A stretch of 64,000 nt of DNA from Anaerolineae bacterium (GTDB taxonomy: Bacteria; Chloroflexota; Anaerolineae; UBA4142; SHND01). The position numbers and the translations under genes are program-made. Position 1 is the first letter of the stretch; each line of letters begins with the position of its first letter. The stretch covers positions 62,001-126,000 of the forward strand of contig JADZCJ010000083.1 in assembly GCA_020851635.1 (NCBI GenBank), written 5' to 3'. Shown in pieces: positions 1 to 8,111 of the stretch. The notes below the pieces were generated by a model, which did not search any database, was not told where the DNA came from, and saw only the letters and a program-made list of their open reading frames with translations.

Positions 1-1
1 C

Positions 2-37
2 GTGGGCGACTCGTAATTGCATCGGCAAGTCGCCCAC
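2..37. other. 10-bp inverted repeat before the first gene
   Basis: GTGGGCGACT (2-11) and AGTCGCCCAC (28-37) are perfect inverted copies with a 16-nt loop, ending 16 nt before the first start codon. No T-tract follows, so it is either the end of an upstream unit or an operator or leader hairpin for the hydrolase gene. The sequence alone does not decide. Confidence 0.45.
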
Positions 38-53
38 ACTCGGAGAGTTCAAA

Positions 54-1346
54 ATGAGTACCTTGACACATTCAATTCAAATCAAGACGAACGCGCCTTC
101 GGTTCGCAGTGTTGCCGGGAAAATCGGGCGCTCGATCTTGTATGTTCTTGCCGCATTCCTGGCTGTCCTGCTGGCTGTGCCGATGTTGCTGCTGCCGTTG
201 ACAACTGCCGTGCCCGCGCCGGTTTGGATTCTGCTGCTTGCGGGAGCTGCCGCGCTCGCCTATGGCGCTTTTCATTTCTTTCAACCGCTCCTTGCATTTG
301 GAATCTTGTATGGGGGCTTGATCGTTCTTGCCGTGATTGCCGGCGTGGCTTCGCAGATTTTTGCGGCGACCCCGCCGATCACGGATGCAAACGGCAAGCC
401 ACTGCCCGGCAGCATCGCCGTGCTGGAACAAGTCGAATTGAACGGCAGTAAACAGTGGATTACGATTCGCGGCAAGGATGCGACCAAGCCCGTGCTGCTC
501 TATCTCGGCATCGGCGGACCCGGCGCAGGCGGCTTTCCCGCCACGTTCACCAGTCTGTCGCCGCTCGAAGAGCATTTCGTCGTGGTGAACTGGGACCAGC
601 CCGGCACAGCCAAATCATATGACGCGGTCCCGATTTCGACCTTGACGGTGGACCGCTTTGTTGCCGATGCCCACGCCCTCACACAGCTCTTGCGAGAACG
701 CTTTGGACAGGAAAAAATCTATGTCATGGGGCTTTCATGGGGCACGATTGTGGGCACCAAACTGGTGCATCAACATCCTGAATTGTTTCACGCCTATCTG
801 GGCACGGGGCAGATGGTAAATACGACCGAAAACGATGTGTTTGGTTACGAGTTTGCCGTCAAGCTCGCGACCGAACGCGGCGACACAGCCACCGCGGATA
901 CGCTGCGCCGCAACGGACCACCCCCATACCGGGGCGACGGCATGCAGTTCAAGTATGCGGCATACAACAATGTGCTCTTTGACTATATGGGCAATCCGCG
1001 GCTCGAAATGATCTTGCTGCTGGTGCCACAGCTGGCGCGTGAATACGGCTATTGGGACCGCGTGAATTTTGATCGGGGTCTGATCGAATCCTTTGCCCAA
1101 CTGTATCCGCAGCTGCGCGACCTGGATTTCACAACGCAGGCGAACAAGGTTGACGTGCCGATGTATTTTTTGCACGGGCGCAATGACGTAAACGCGGTTT
1201 CGGCGCTGGTCGAGCGCTACTATGACATTCTGCAAGCGCCGCACAAAGAATTGATCTGGATCGAGTCGGGACACGGCGCGACTGCGGATGAAATATTGGA
1301 TACGTTCGTCAACCGCATCCTGCCGCAGACGCTGCCCGTCAAATAG
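54..1346 (+). CDS. Membrane-anchored alpha/beta hydrolase
   Basis: Alpha/beta-hydrolase-fold enzyme, probably a peptidase or esterase of the proline-iminopeptidase-like group. Residues about 27-105 hold three hydrophobic segments, so the catalytic part (about 115-430) is likely tethered to the membrane. The nucleophile elbow is GLSWGT with Ser228. An oxyanion-type GGPGAGG lies near 154-160, a VVNWDQPGTAKSY stretch typical of the family follows, and SGHG near the C-terminus supplies the expected His. The start is supported by GGAG 9 nt upstream. The next gene follows after 9 bp, so the two are probably cotranscribed. Substrate unknown; its C-terminal end resembles the broken hydrolase piece at 2109-2252, so a paralogue once lay nearby. 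Confidence 0.8.
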   Translation: MSTLTHSIQIKTNAPSVRSVAGKIGRSILYVLAAFLAVLLAVPMLLLPLTTAVPAPVWILLLAGAAALAYGAFHFFQPLLAFGILYGGLIVLAVIAGVASQIFAATPPITDANGKPLPGSIAVLEQVELNGSKQWITIRGKDATKPVLLYLGIGGPGAGGFPATFTSLSPLEEHFVVVNWDQPGTAKSYDAVPISTLTVDRFVADAHALTQLLRERFGQEKIYVMGLSWGTIVGTKLVHQHPELFHAYLGTGQMVNTTENDVFGYEFAVKLATERGDTATADTLRRNGPPPYRGDGMQFKYAAYNNVLFDYMGNPRLEMILLLVPQLAREYGYWDRVNFDRGLIESFAQLYPQLRDLDFTTQANKVDVPMYFLHGRNDVNAVSALVERYYDILQAPHKELIWIESGHGATADEILDTFVNRILPQTLPVK

Positions 1347-1355
1347 GAGATTGCC

Positions 1356-1772
1356 ATGAACATTCCACTTGTGCTTGTCGCGTTGTTTCTCATCGCTCAC
1401 GGTTTGATACACGTCTATTTTGTGACGCCCGCGCCGCCGCCGGGTCCGGTCAAATGGCCCTTTCAACTTGATCACTCCCGGCTGCTCGCGGCGCTTGGGC
1501 TAGACCGGTTCGCGCGCCCCATTGGCATCGGGTTGCTGATTCTGACGGTCGGAGGCTTTGCGACGACCGCGCTCGGTTTGCTCGGCGTACCGCTGTTCCA
1601 TGAATGGTGGGAGATTCTGGCGTTGGCTTCAGCAGCCGTGTCATTTCTCATGCTCGTGCTCTTTTGGAATCTAATGCTCGTATTTGGCATTGTGATCGAC
1701 GCGGTCATTGTGGTGGCGGTTTTGTGGAATCCATCGCCTTTGCAAACGTGGGGGTTGGCTGTCACGCGCTGA
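1356..1772 (+). CDS. Small integral membrane protein, unknown function
   Basis: A 138-residue protein with about four hydrophobic segments (roughly 1-22, 50-72, 82-103 and 106-128) and a short proline-rich loop near residue 30 (APPPGPVKWPF). GGAG sits 6 nt before the ATG. It follows the hydrolase by 9 bp, so it is probably in the same transcript. I do not recognise a characterised family, and nothing in it points to an enzymatic role. Confidence 0.7.
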   Translation: MNIPLVLVALFLIAHGLIHVYFVTPAPPPGPVKWPFQLDHSRLLAALGLDRFARPIGIGLLILTVGGFATTALGLLGVPLFHEWWEILALASAAVSFLMLVLFWNLMLVFGIVIDAVIVVAVLWNPSPLQTWGLAVTR

Positions 1773-1876
1773 GTGTGTCCAAGACACCGAAAATCCGCTC
1801 ACGCAGAGCCGCAGAGCCAAGTAAAACACAACTCGCTGTGGACTTGGCTTGAATACAACCGTTAGAGGGAAATGCT

Positions 1877-2113
1877 ATGACAAACGGACAGCCCGGAAAC
1901 CCCGGGGGCTCGATACAGCATGAAATCGTTATTTCCGGTTTTGGCGGACAGGGCGTTTTGTTTGCGGGGCAATTGTTGGCATACGCGGGCATGGCGGAGG
2001 GTCGTCAGGTGACGTGGATTCCTTCGTATGGTCCCGAGATGCGCGGGGGCACCGCTCACTGCACCGTAATCATTTCCGATGAGGAAATCGGCTCGCCCCT
2101 CGCGCATTCCTGA
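1877..2113 (+). pseudogene. Truncated second copy of the 2-oxoacid oxidoreductase gamma subunit
   Basis: The reading frame encodes the N-terminal [18 protein letters not shown] region of a 2-oxoacid:ferredoxin oxidoreductase gamma subunit and stops after 78 residues. Bases 1931-2094 match 3661-3824 of the intact gene with five differences and no gaps. All five differences are synonymous. After 2100 the similarity ends abruptly and the sequence becomes the tail of a different gene (an alpha/beta hydrolase). Its first 14 residues ([11 protein letters not shown]...) have no counterpart in the intact copy. It cannot make a complete subunit. A short translated peptide remains possible, because the frame itself is undamaged up to the junction. 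Confidence 0.8.
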
Positions 2114-2252
2114 AGAATACTTTCGCCTGCTCAAAGCGCCGAAAAAGGAATTGATTTTCTTTGAAGACTCTGGGCACGGCATGATTTGGGAGCAAGCCGA
2201 CCTGTTTCATCGACTGATGGTGGCGACCATCCTCCCTGAAACCTATAAATAG
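2109..2252 (+). pseudogene. C-terminal remnant of an alpha/beta hydrolase
   Basis: A frame without its own start codon encodes 47 residues ([20 protein letters not shown]... ending LPETYK) before TAG at 2250. The pattern YFRLLKAPKKELIFFEDSGH is the terminal His segment of an alpha/beta hydrolase, and it parallels YYDILQAPHKELIWIESGHG at the end of the hydrolase at 54-1346. It joins the truncated gamma-subunit copy within a few bases, which suggests a deletion or recombination that fused the front of one gene to the back of another. Confidence 0.7.
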
Positions 2253-2294
2253 AAATAATGAAAATTACTGTGGGGCAAACCAGAGGTGCGGCAC

Positions 2295-3140
2295 GTGAAT
2301 GACACGATAAAAATTTCTGTCGCGAGAGCCACAGGGTTGTCCTTCCTGACTGCCTGTGTGGGATTTGTGCTTTTGGGACAGCTCGTTATGTTTGCTTTGG
2401 TGCCAGTTGGAGCGCTGATGGGGTTTGGAGCAGGTTATTTTCTGGAAAGAAATCCATCCGCATTACATTGGATTCAGGCAAAGATGAATTCCAAAAGGGT
2501 TGGGCATGCCGGAACGATTTGGCTAGTAGACGCGCTACTGCATCCCAAATTACTCATTCGTCTCATCAGTCTGACCATTTTCGGGTTGTGCTTGCTAGTG
2601 ATTGCCTGGAGCTTTGGCTACTATTTGCTGCCAGAAGGTATCTTGCACGGCGGGGCTGAGACCCACATGGTTAGCGGCGCGTTGAACACCTCTTCAAGCA
2701 GTGTGCTTGAAGAATGGTTCAAAATATCTAGAGCGAATTTGCTGCCGGTTCTATTGATTCTGGGGAGCAGTTTGCTTATTCGCGTCAACCGCGTTTCTTT
2801 TGGTTATCTCATTGCGCTCTATAACATTATCGGATACGGGTTGTTTCTTGGGACAAACTCTTTTGCCATTCCGATGCCTATGCGCATGGCGCCGTCGCTG
2901 GCAGTCTTGGAACGCAGTGGTCCGTACGAAATGTTCGCGCTGATCATGCTGGCTGTCGCATCGTATGGGTGGTCGCATTTTGAGATCAAGCGCCTGTTTC
3001 GCACCAATCCTGAACGGGTCGTTCCTTCACCAAAGGTCAAAATGGCAGAGATTGTTGTCTCCCTGCTTGGAATTGGGATCCTAGCTGCCGCAAACTGGAG
3101 AGAAGCTATGATGGTGATCCAGGCGGCGCTGCCGAAATAA
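2295..3140 (+). CDS. Integral membrane protein, SpoIIM-like topology, function unknown
   Basis: About 281 residues with six or so hydrophobic segments. A polar loop around 115-150 follows the second or third segment. The late part (IIGYGLFLGTNSF, then ERSGPYEMFALIMLAVASYG) vaguely recalls the SpoIIM/DUF95 membrane family (a YG-x-FLG-x-N segment followed by a P-x-E segment), but I would not assert membership. There is no ATG at the 5' end; GTG at 2295 has AGAGG 9 nt upstream and is preferred over GTG at 2286. The next membrane protein starts 24 bp downstream. Confidence 0.65.
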   Translation: MNDTIKISVARATGLSFLTACVGFVLLGQLVMFALVPVGALMGFGAGYFLERNPSALHWIQAKMNSKRVGHAGTIWLVDALLHPKLLIRLISLTIFGLCLLVIAWSFGYYLLPEGILHGGAETHMVSGALNTSSSSVLEEWFKISRANLLPVLLILGSSLLIRVNRVSFGYLIALYNIIGYGLFLGTNSFAIPMPMRMAPSLAVLERSGPYEMFALIMLAVASYGWSHFEIKRLFRTNPERVVPSPKVKMAEIVVSLLGIGILAAANWREAMMVIQAALPK

Positions 3141-3164
3141 TTGGAGGCGAAATGAGGAGGGATT

Positions 3165-3563
3165 ATGAATCAATTAAAGCTGCAAGACCTACAATTGCAT
3201 ATTCCCATCGTCGGCTGGCTGTTTATCATTAGCAGTGCGTTGATGCTGGCGCTTGGGATAATTGCGTTTTTCATGTTATCGAGCGTTGGCGTGGTCTCGG
3301 GTGACGCGCAAGCGGCGTTGATTTTGGGCACTGTCGGCACATGGGGCGGCATTTTCTTGTTGATTTTGTCGCTGCCCGGTTTTCTCGCGGGGTACGGCTT
3401 GCTCAAACACAAGGAATGGGGGCGCATCCTCGCCATCGTCGTCGCATTCTTGAATTTACTCAACTTTCCGCTTGGCACCCTATTCGCTTTTTATACGCTG
3501 TGGGTGCTTTTGCAAACGAGCGCGAATGAATACTTTAGCTATGCGCAGCCCGCGCCTGCGTGA
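3165..3563 (+). CDS. Small four-helix membrane protein, unknown function
   Basis: 132 residues with four hydrophobic segments (about 14-40, 50-77, 87-105, 107-120) and the loop GLLKHKEWGRILAIV between the second and third. That layout (GLLKxKEWGR followed by NFPLGT) is common in uncharacterised bacterial membrane proteins. AGGAGGG lies directly before the ATG at good spacing, one of the strongest ribosome-binding sites in this region. Likely cotranscribed with the preceding membrane protein. Confidence 0.7.
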   Translation: MNQLKLQDLQLHIPIVGWLFIISSALMLALGIIAFFMLSSVGVVSGDAQAALILGTVGTWGGIFLLILSLPGFLAGYGLLKHKEWGRILAIVVAFLNLLNFPLGTLFAFYTLWVLLQTSANEYFSYAQPAPA

Positions 3564-3574
3564 CTCGAGCGCGC

Positions 3575-3634
3575 GACTCTTGGGGTTTTGAGCCATCGCG
3601 TCAATTCAGCAGACGCGCCAAAACCTCAAAAGTC
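3575..3634. other. Long two-part hairpin ahead of the gamma-subunit gene
   Basis: The outer arms 3575-3590 and 3619-3634 pair over 16 positions with one mismatch and one G-U pair. The inner arms CGCGTC (3597-3602) and GACGCG (3612-3617) pair perfectly. The stem ends 8 nt before the ATG at 3643 and no T-run follows. It therefore fits a leader or translational control element better than an intrinsic terminator. Confidence 0.5.
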
Positions 3635-3642
3635 TTGAAATC

Positions 3643-4206
3643 ATGCACCACGAAACTATCATTTCCGGTTTTGGCGGACAGGGCGTTTTGTTTGCGGGCC
3701 AATTGCTGGCATACGCGGGCATGGCGGAGGGTCGCCAGGTGACGTGGATTCCTTCGTATGGTCCCGAGATGCGCGGGGGGACGGCTCACTGCACCGTAAT
3801 CATTTCCGATGAGGAAATCGGCTCACCGCTGGTGCAACATCCCACCGCCGCGCTGGTCATGAACCCGCCGTCTCTGGAGAAATATGCGCCGTTGGTCAAA
3901 CCGCACGGCGTATTGATCGCAGATGCAACGCTCATCGAACAACATGCCGACCGCAGCGATATTTGCGAGCTGCGTATTCCGGCGCGGGCGATTGCCGATG
4001 AATTGGGGACGCCGCAGAGCGCGAATGTGGTCCTGCTTGGCGCGCTCGCTGCAGCGACAGGGGTCGTGACGCTCGAAACTCTGGGGCGCGTGCTGGCGGA
4101 ACATCTGAGCGCGCGCCGGCGCGACACGCTGGATGCCAATCTGACAGCGCTGCGGCGCGGCGCAGAATTGGGGCGCGAGACCTTTGAGATGTCTCGCGAG
4201 GCATAA
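3643..4206 (+). CDS. 2-oxoacid:ferredoxin oxidoreductase, gamma subunit (orphan)
   Basis: Gamma (C-type) subunit of a 2-oxoacid:acceptor oxidoreductase, the KorC/VorC/IorB-like domain that helps bind CoA and shape the active site of enzymes oxidising 2-oxoacids with ferredoxin. The N-terminal signature [20 protein letters not shown] and the following [13 protein letters not shown] are typical. At 187 residues it is full length. No alpha or beta subunit gene is adjacent; instead a PLP aminotransferase follows after 41 bp, which suggests supply of a 2-oxoacid by transamination. The alpha and beta subunits may lie elsewhere, or the protein may act with another partner. A truncated copy lies at 1877-2113. 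The start codon lacks a clear Shine-Dalgarno and is preceded by a strong hairpin. Confidence 0.85.
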   Translation: MHHETIISGFGGQGVLFAGQLLAYAGMAEGRQVTWIPSYGPEMRGGTAHCTVIISDEEIGSPLVQHPTAALVMNPPSLEKYAPLVKPHGVLIADATLIEQHADRSDICELRIPARAIADELGTPQSANVVLLGALAAATGVVTLETLGRVLAEHLSARRRDTLDANLTALRRGAELGRETFEMSREA

Positions 4207-4247
4207 CATCGCACACATCACAAAAGGTCTCGTTGGAGTTCAAGGAT

Positions 4248-5483
4248 ATGCATACTTTATGGGAACAACGGTACGCCCAGCGTACCCAACGCATGACAAG
4301 TTCGACCATCCGTGAGCTGCTCAAGTTCGCGGAACAACGCGAGGTCATTTCTTTTGCAGGCGGATTTCCCGCCCCGGAATCGTTCCCCCTGCGAGAATTT
4401 CAAGCGGCGATGGAGCGAGTCATCACCGAGAGGGGCGCGGGCGCGTTTCAATACAGTTCGACGGATGGGTTTTTGCCCCTGCGCGAGATGATTGCGCGGC
4501 ACACGACGCGTTTTGGTCTGGACATTACATCAGAGAATATTCTGATCACGTCCGGTTCACAGCAGGGGCTTGACCTGCTCGGCAGAATATTTATCAATCC
4601 GGGTGACCGCATCCTGGTCGAAGAACCGACCTATCTGGGCGCGCTACAGGCGTGGAATGCCTATGGCGCCGAGTATGTGAGCGTGCCGGTGGATGAGGAT
4701 GGGATGCAGATGGACGCGCTGGAAGAGGCGCTGCGCACGGGTCCGAAATTTATCTATGCGCTGCCCAATTTCCAAAATCCTGCCGGGGTGACGCTTTCGC
4801 TCGAACGGCGGCGCCGTCTTGTCGAACTGGCAGACCATTATGGCGTGCCCATCATTGAAGACGACCCCTACGGACAGCTCCGCTATGAGGGCAAGCACAT
4901 TCCCGCGATCGCTGTTATGGACAGACGCGGGCGAGATGACTGTGAGACCTGTTACCGGGGCAATGTGATCTACCTCAGCACCTTTTCCAAGTTGCTCGCG
5001 CCCGGGCTGCGCGTTGCCTGGGTGGTGGCTGCGCCCGAGGTCATTCGAAAATTGGTTCAGGCAAAACAGGGCGCCGATCTGCAAACGTCGTCGTTGACCC
5101 AGATGTTGGTGTATCAGGTCGCGCGCAAGGGTTTTTTGGACCGGCATATCCAATCGCTGCGCGTCATGTATCGCGAACGACGCAATGTCATGCTGGACGC
5201 GCTGGAACGGTATTTCCCTCCTGATGTTCACTGGACGCACCCGCAGGGCGGGCTTTTTTTGTGGGTTACCTTGCCCGAGGAGATTGACTCGGCGGAACTG
5301 CTAAAGGATGCTCTCGAGCATAACGTAGCATTTGTGCCCGGCGCGTCTTTTTATGCCAATGGCGGCGGCGCCAATACCATGCGTTTGAACTTTTCCAACA
5401 CCAACCCCGAGAAAATTGAACAGGGCATCCGGCGGTTGGGGGAGGTTATCAAGAACAAAATAAGGGTGCCGGTTCCGGCATAA
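4248..5483 (+). CDS. PLP-dependent aminotransferase (2-aminoadipate/aromatic type)
   Basis: Fold-type I class I/II aminotransferase close to LysN/2-aminoadipate transaminases and the catalytic half of MocR regulators, but without the GntR DNA-binding domain. FAGGFPAPESFP marks the N-terminal substrate loop, NFQNPAGVTLS the cofactor-binding Asn region, EDDPYGQLRYEG the Asp/Tyr that contact pyridoxal phosphate, and STFSKLLAPGLRVAW carries the Schiff-base Lys. ATG at 4248 with GGAG 9 nt before it is preferred; an in-frame TTG at 4233 would add five residues. It follows the gamma subunit gene and is closed by a terminator, so the pair probably forms one unit that interconverts an amino acid and its 2-oxoacid. 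Confidence 0.85.
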   Translation: MHTLWEQRYAQRTQRMTSSTIRELLKFAEQREVISFAGGFPAPESFPLREFQAAMERVITERGAGAFQYSSTDGFLPLREMIARHTTRFGLDITSENILITSGSQQGLDLLGRIFINPGDRILVEEPTYLGALQAWNAYGAEYVSVPVDEDGMQMDALEEALRTGPKFIYALPNFQNPAGVTLSLERRRRLVELADHYGVPIIEDDPYGQLRYEGKHIPAIAVMDRRGRDDCETCYRGNVIYLSTFSKLLAPGLRVAWVVAAPEVIRKLVQAKQGADLQTSSLTQMLVYQVARKGFLDRHIQSLRVMYRERRNVMLDALERYFPPDVHWTHPQGGLFLWVTLPEEIDSAELLKDALEHNVAFVPGASFYANGGGANTMRLNFSNTNPEKIEQGIRRLGEVIKNKIRVPVPA

Positions 5484-5518
5484 AAACGCTTGCACGGTCA
5501 CGTCAGGAGCTTTCCCGT

Positions 5519-5563
5519 CCTGCGCAATTGGAAAATATCCCAAATTGCGCAGGATTTTTTGTT
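5519..5563 (+). terminator. Rho-independent terminator after the aminotransferase gene
   Basis: CCTGCGCAATT (5519-5529) pairs perfectly with AATTGCGCAGG (5543-5553) around a 13-nt loop, followed by ATTTTTTGTT. Confidence 0.85.
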
Positions 5564-5730
5564 GTGATTTTCGCACAAGAGCGGAACAGCATTTTGACCG
5601 CCTTTTGACTTGGATGCCCGAAACTATCATATAGGTCGGATTTGTGTAATACACCGGCTGCAACTCTATCGGGGAGACGGTCTTGCCGGGTCGAGTTACA
5701 GTCGGCGGGGGAGAAAGGACAGGAGCTGCC

Positions 5731-7074
5731 ATGTTAAATCGAATAACGGGCAAGTGGCTTTATATCCTGATGTTCCTCTTGATCGGAGTGCTTGTCCTGA
5801 GCAGCGCCGGGACTGCTTTTGCCACTGACATTCGCAGCGGCGAATCCGTAATCGTCGCGCAGGGAGAGGTCATTGACGATGACCTTGTCGTCTTCGCCGA
5901 GACGATTATGATCAATGGGACCATCAACGGTGATTTGGTTGCGTTTGGCACCACGGTTAGCGTAAACGGGACTGTGAACGGCAGCGCAATGCTTGCCGGG
6001 CAGACCATTCGCGTCAACGGGGAAATCAATGGCACGGTGTATAGCGGTGGCGCGGAAATCATTCTCGGTCCAAATGCCCTGATCGAACGCAACGTAATGA
6101 TTGGCGGGTACAGTCTGCAAGCTCAACCCGGCAGCGTGATTGCTCGCGATCTGACGATGGGCGGCATGCAGGCGGTGCTGGCGGGCAAGATCGGACGGGA
6201 TGTGCAATTTGCCGGACAGGCGCTTGAACTGAATGGTCAGGTGGGTCGCAATGTGCTAGCCGAGATCGCAGACCCGGACCAGACCCCCTTTGTCATGAAC
6301 CTGGGACCCAATATGCCTGCCGCAATTGCATCGGGGCTGCGCGTCGGTAGAGAGGCGCAAATCAACGGACAATTGTCGTATTTCAGCGGCGTTGATCAGT
6401 CGAATGAAATCCTGGCAACACCCGGTGGGGGAGTTGTCTTTCAGGCACAGCCGGTTGAGGTAATGACTGCGGTCGAGCAGCCGAGCGTAACGAACGCAAT
6501 GTACGAATGGCTCCTGCGTCGCATTCGCGATTTCATCACTGTGCTGGTCATTGGTTTGGCTGGGCTGTGGCTTGCGCGCCCGTGGATGATGCAAGCGGTA
6601 TCACATGCCCGGACCAAACCGTTAGCTATGACAGGGTGGGGTTTTCTCATGTTGTGCGCGGGCTATGCGCTTGCGTTCGTTGTGTTTGTGGGGCTGCTGC
6701 TGTTTGGGTTCTTGTTGGGCGCGTCAACTCTCGGCGGACTGGCTGCCGCATCGGCAGCCCTGGGCGTAACGGGTTCTGCTCTGTTTGTAACCCTCTTTAC
6801 CGCTGTGGCGCTGTGGGGCACCAAGGTGATCGTCTCGCTGCTCGTTGGCAAACTCTTGTTGGAGCGGTTTGCCAAACAGTATGCCGAGAATCCCATCATA
6901 GCTTTCTTGCTGGGTTTGACGCTGTTTGAGATCGTCGCCTTTGTCCCGGTGCTTGGTTGGATCGTTACGATCGTGACCGTGCTTTTGGGATTGGGCGCGA
7001 TCTGGTATGTGTTTTATGACAGGCGCAGAACGCAGTCGGTCGGCATGTCGCGTCCTGCGCCAATGCCTGCCTGA
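5731..7074 (+). CDS. Bactofilin-like polymer-forming protein with membrane C-terminus
   Basis: Envelope protein of about 447 residues. A signal or anchor segment (about 9-30, ending AFA) precedes a beta-helical region (about 35-215) built from short repeats of the type INGTINGDLVAFG, VNGTVNGSAMLAG and VNGEINGTVYSGG, the pattern of bactofilin-like polymer-forming domains. Residues about 260-430 contain four to five hydrophobic helices. The outward repeats and inward helices suggest a membrane-tethered scaffold, not an enzyme. ATG at 5731 has AGGAG 6 nt upstream, while the longer frame from 5683 lacks one. TTGACT at 5605 with a poorer -10 (CATATA, 5628) could be its promoter. It stands alone between two terminators. 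Confidence 0.75.
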   Translation: MLNRITGKWLYILMFLLIGVLVLSSAGTAFATDIRSGESVIVAQGEVIDDDLVVFAETIMINGTINGDLVAFGTTVSVNGTVNGSAMLAGQTIRVNGEINGTVYSGGAEIILGPNALIERNVMIGGYSLQAQPGSVIARDLTMGGMQAVLAGKIGRDVQFAGQALELNGQVGRNVLAEIADPDQTPFVMNLGPNMPAAIASGLRVGREAQINGQLSYFSGVDQSNEILATPGGGVVFQAQPVEVMTAVEQPSVTNAMYEWLLRRIRDFITVLVIGLAGLWLARPWMMQAVSHARTKPLAMTGWGFLMLCAGYALAFVVFVGLLLFGFLLGASTLGGLAAASAALGVTGSALFVTLFTAVALWGTKVIVSLLVGKLLLERFAKQYAENPIIAFLLGLTLFEIVAFVPVLGWIVTIVTVLLGLGAIWYVFYDRRRTQSVGMSRPAPMPA

Positions 7075-7090
7075 GCGCGGGCGCAAATGC

Positions 7091-7130
7091 GAGAGAGAGG
7101 CAACTCAATTGCCTCTCTCTCTTTTTTTTT
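7091..7130 (+). terminator. Rho-independent terminator
   Basis: A perfect 13-bp stem (7091-7103 with 7109-7121) has loop CTCAA and is followed by nine T. It closes the bactofilin-like gene and faces the convergent VIT1-family gene. Confidence 0.9.
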
Positions 7131-7149
7131 ATGCGCGCATTCCGGATGG

Positions 7150-7881
7150 TCAGGGCACCACCGGCGCGCGAAAAAGCAAACCGACCGCATAGCCGACCAG
7201 CGCCGAGGCGATTCCGATCACTGCCATTTCAAGCCCGCTCCGGTGCACGTTGCCGGTGGTCGCATGGGCGTTGTACGCGCCGACCACAAAAAGGGTGAAT
7301 GCGGCAATCACAATCGAAAGCCACATCGCCGTCTGGACGGGCAGGACGATAAAGGGCGCCAGCGGAATCAAAGAACCGATGATGGCAGAGACGCCGACCA
7401 CGATCGCCGAACGCCACGCCGCTCCGGGAGGAATGGGCGCCAGTTTCAATTCTTCCGCCATCATTTCATTTGCCCACACATCCGGGTTCCGCGTAATGTG
7501 GTCCACGATTTGCTCGAGCAGTGGTCCCTCAAACCCCTTTTTTTGATAGATCTCGTAGACCTCTTGACGCTCCAGCCGGGGCACCTTTTCGATGTGGCGC
7601 AATTCGCGAAGTTTCTCGCTGTCATACAACGTTCGTTGCGCGTGGGTAGAGGTATAAGCGACCGCACCCATCGAAACAGACTCGGCAAACGCGGCGGCGA
7701 ACCCTGCCGCAAGCACGATGCGCGCGTCACTGGTCGCCGCCGCCACTCCCAGAATCACCCCCAAAACGTTAACCAGTCCATCCTGTCCCCCCAAAATGAT
7801 ATCGCTCAGGCGTGAAGCGCGATGATGCGGGTCAACCTGCTCGTGAAACCGGATATCATCTGCAAACGGTGTTGTCTCCAT
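7150..7881 (-). CDS. VIT1/CCC1-family membrane transporter
   Basis: 243-residue member of the vacuolar iron transporter/CCC1 family, which exports Fe2+ or Mn2+ across membranes. The first helix region contains the family pattern LSDIILGGQDGLVNVLGVIL, followed by a second helix with AAAFAESVSMGAVAY. A cytoplasmic Glu-rich stretch about 85-135 (EVYEIYQKKGFEGPL, then EEL) matches the metal-binding hydrophilic domain of the family, and three more helices end the protein. It is divergent from the ArsR-family regulator gene across a 230-bp gap containing an inverted repeat. Metal specificity cannot be read from the sequence. Confidence 0.85.
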   Translation of the reverse strand: METTPFADDIRFHEQVDPHHRASRLSDIILGGQDGLVNVLGVILGVAAATSDARIVLAAGFAAAFAESVSMGAVAYTSTHAQRTLYDSEKLRELRHIEKVPRLERQEVYEIYQKKGFEGPLLEQIVDHITRNPDVWANEMMAEELKLAPIPPGAAWRSAIVVGVSAIIGSLIPLAPFIVLPVQTAMWLSIVIAAFTLFVVGAYNAHATTGNVHRSGLEMAVIGIASALVGYAVGLLFRAPVVP

Positions 7882-7914
7882 ATGGGGATTGTCGCCCCGT
7901 CCCGTCTCATTTCA

Positions 7915-8031
7915 GTCAGAATCAGGTGCCGTTCTCGTCCCCAACGCGCCGGAAACAACCGCGGGTTTTCGATACGAGAGGGGCGTCGTTGGACTCGCCA
8001 AACCAAGACGAATTCAGTATCTGATTCTGAC
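7915..8031. promoter_or_regulatory. Inverted repeat pair in the VIT1/ArsR divergent region
   Basis: GTCAGAATCAG (7915-7925) and CTGATTCTGAC (8021-8031) are exact 11-bp reverse complements, separated by 95 bp, between divergently transcribed genes. Paired sites of this sort can bind a regulator dimer or support looping. The ArsR-family protein encoded next door is the obvious candidate, but that is inference. Confidence 0.4.
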
Positions 8032-8111
8032 CGAATCGTAACCTTTGATGCTTATAGATAGAATTGAATATCGCAATATGCGCAAACGCGCACAAGTTAT
8101 CAGGGTATGCA

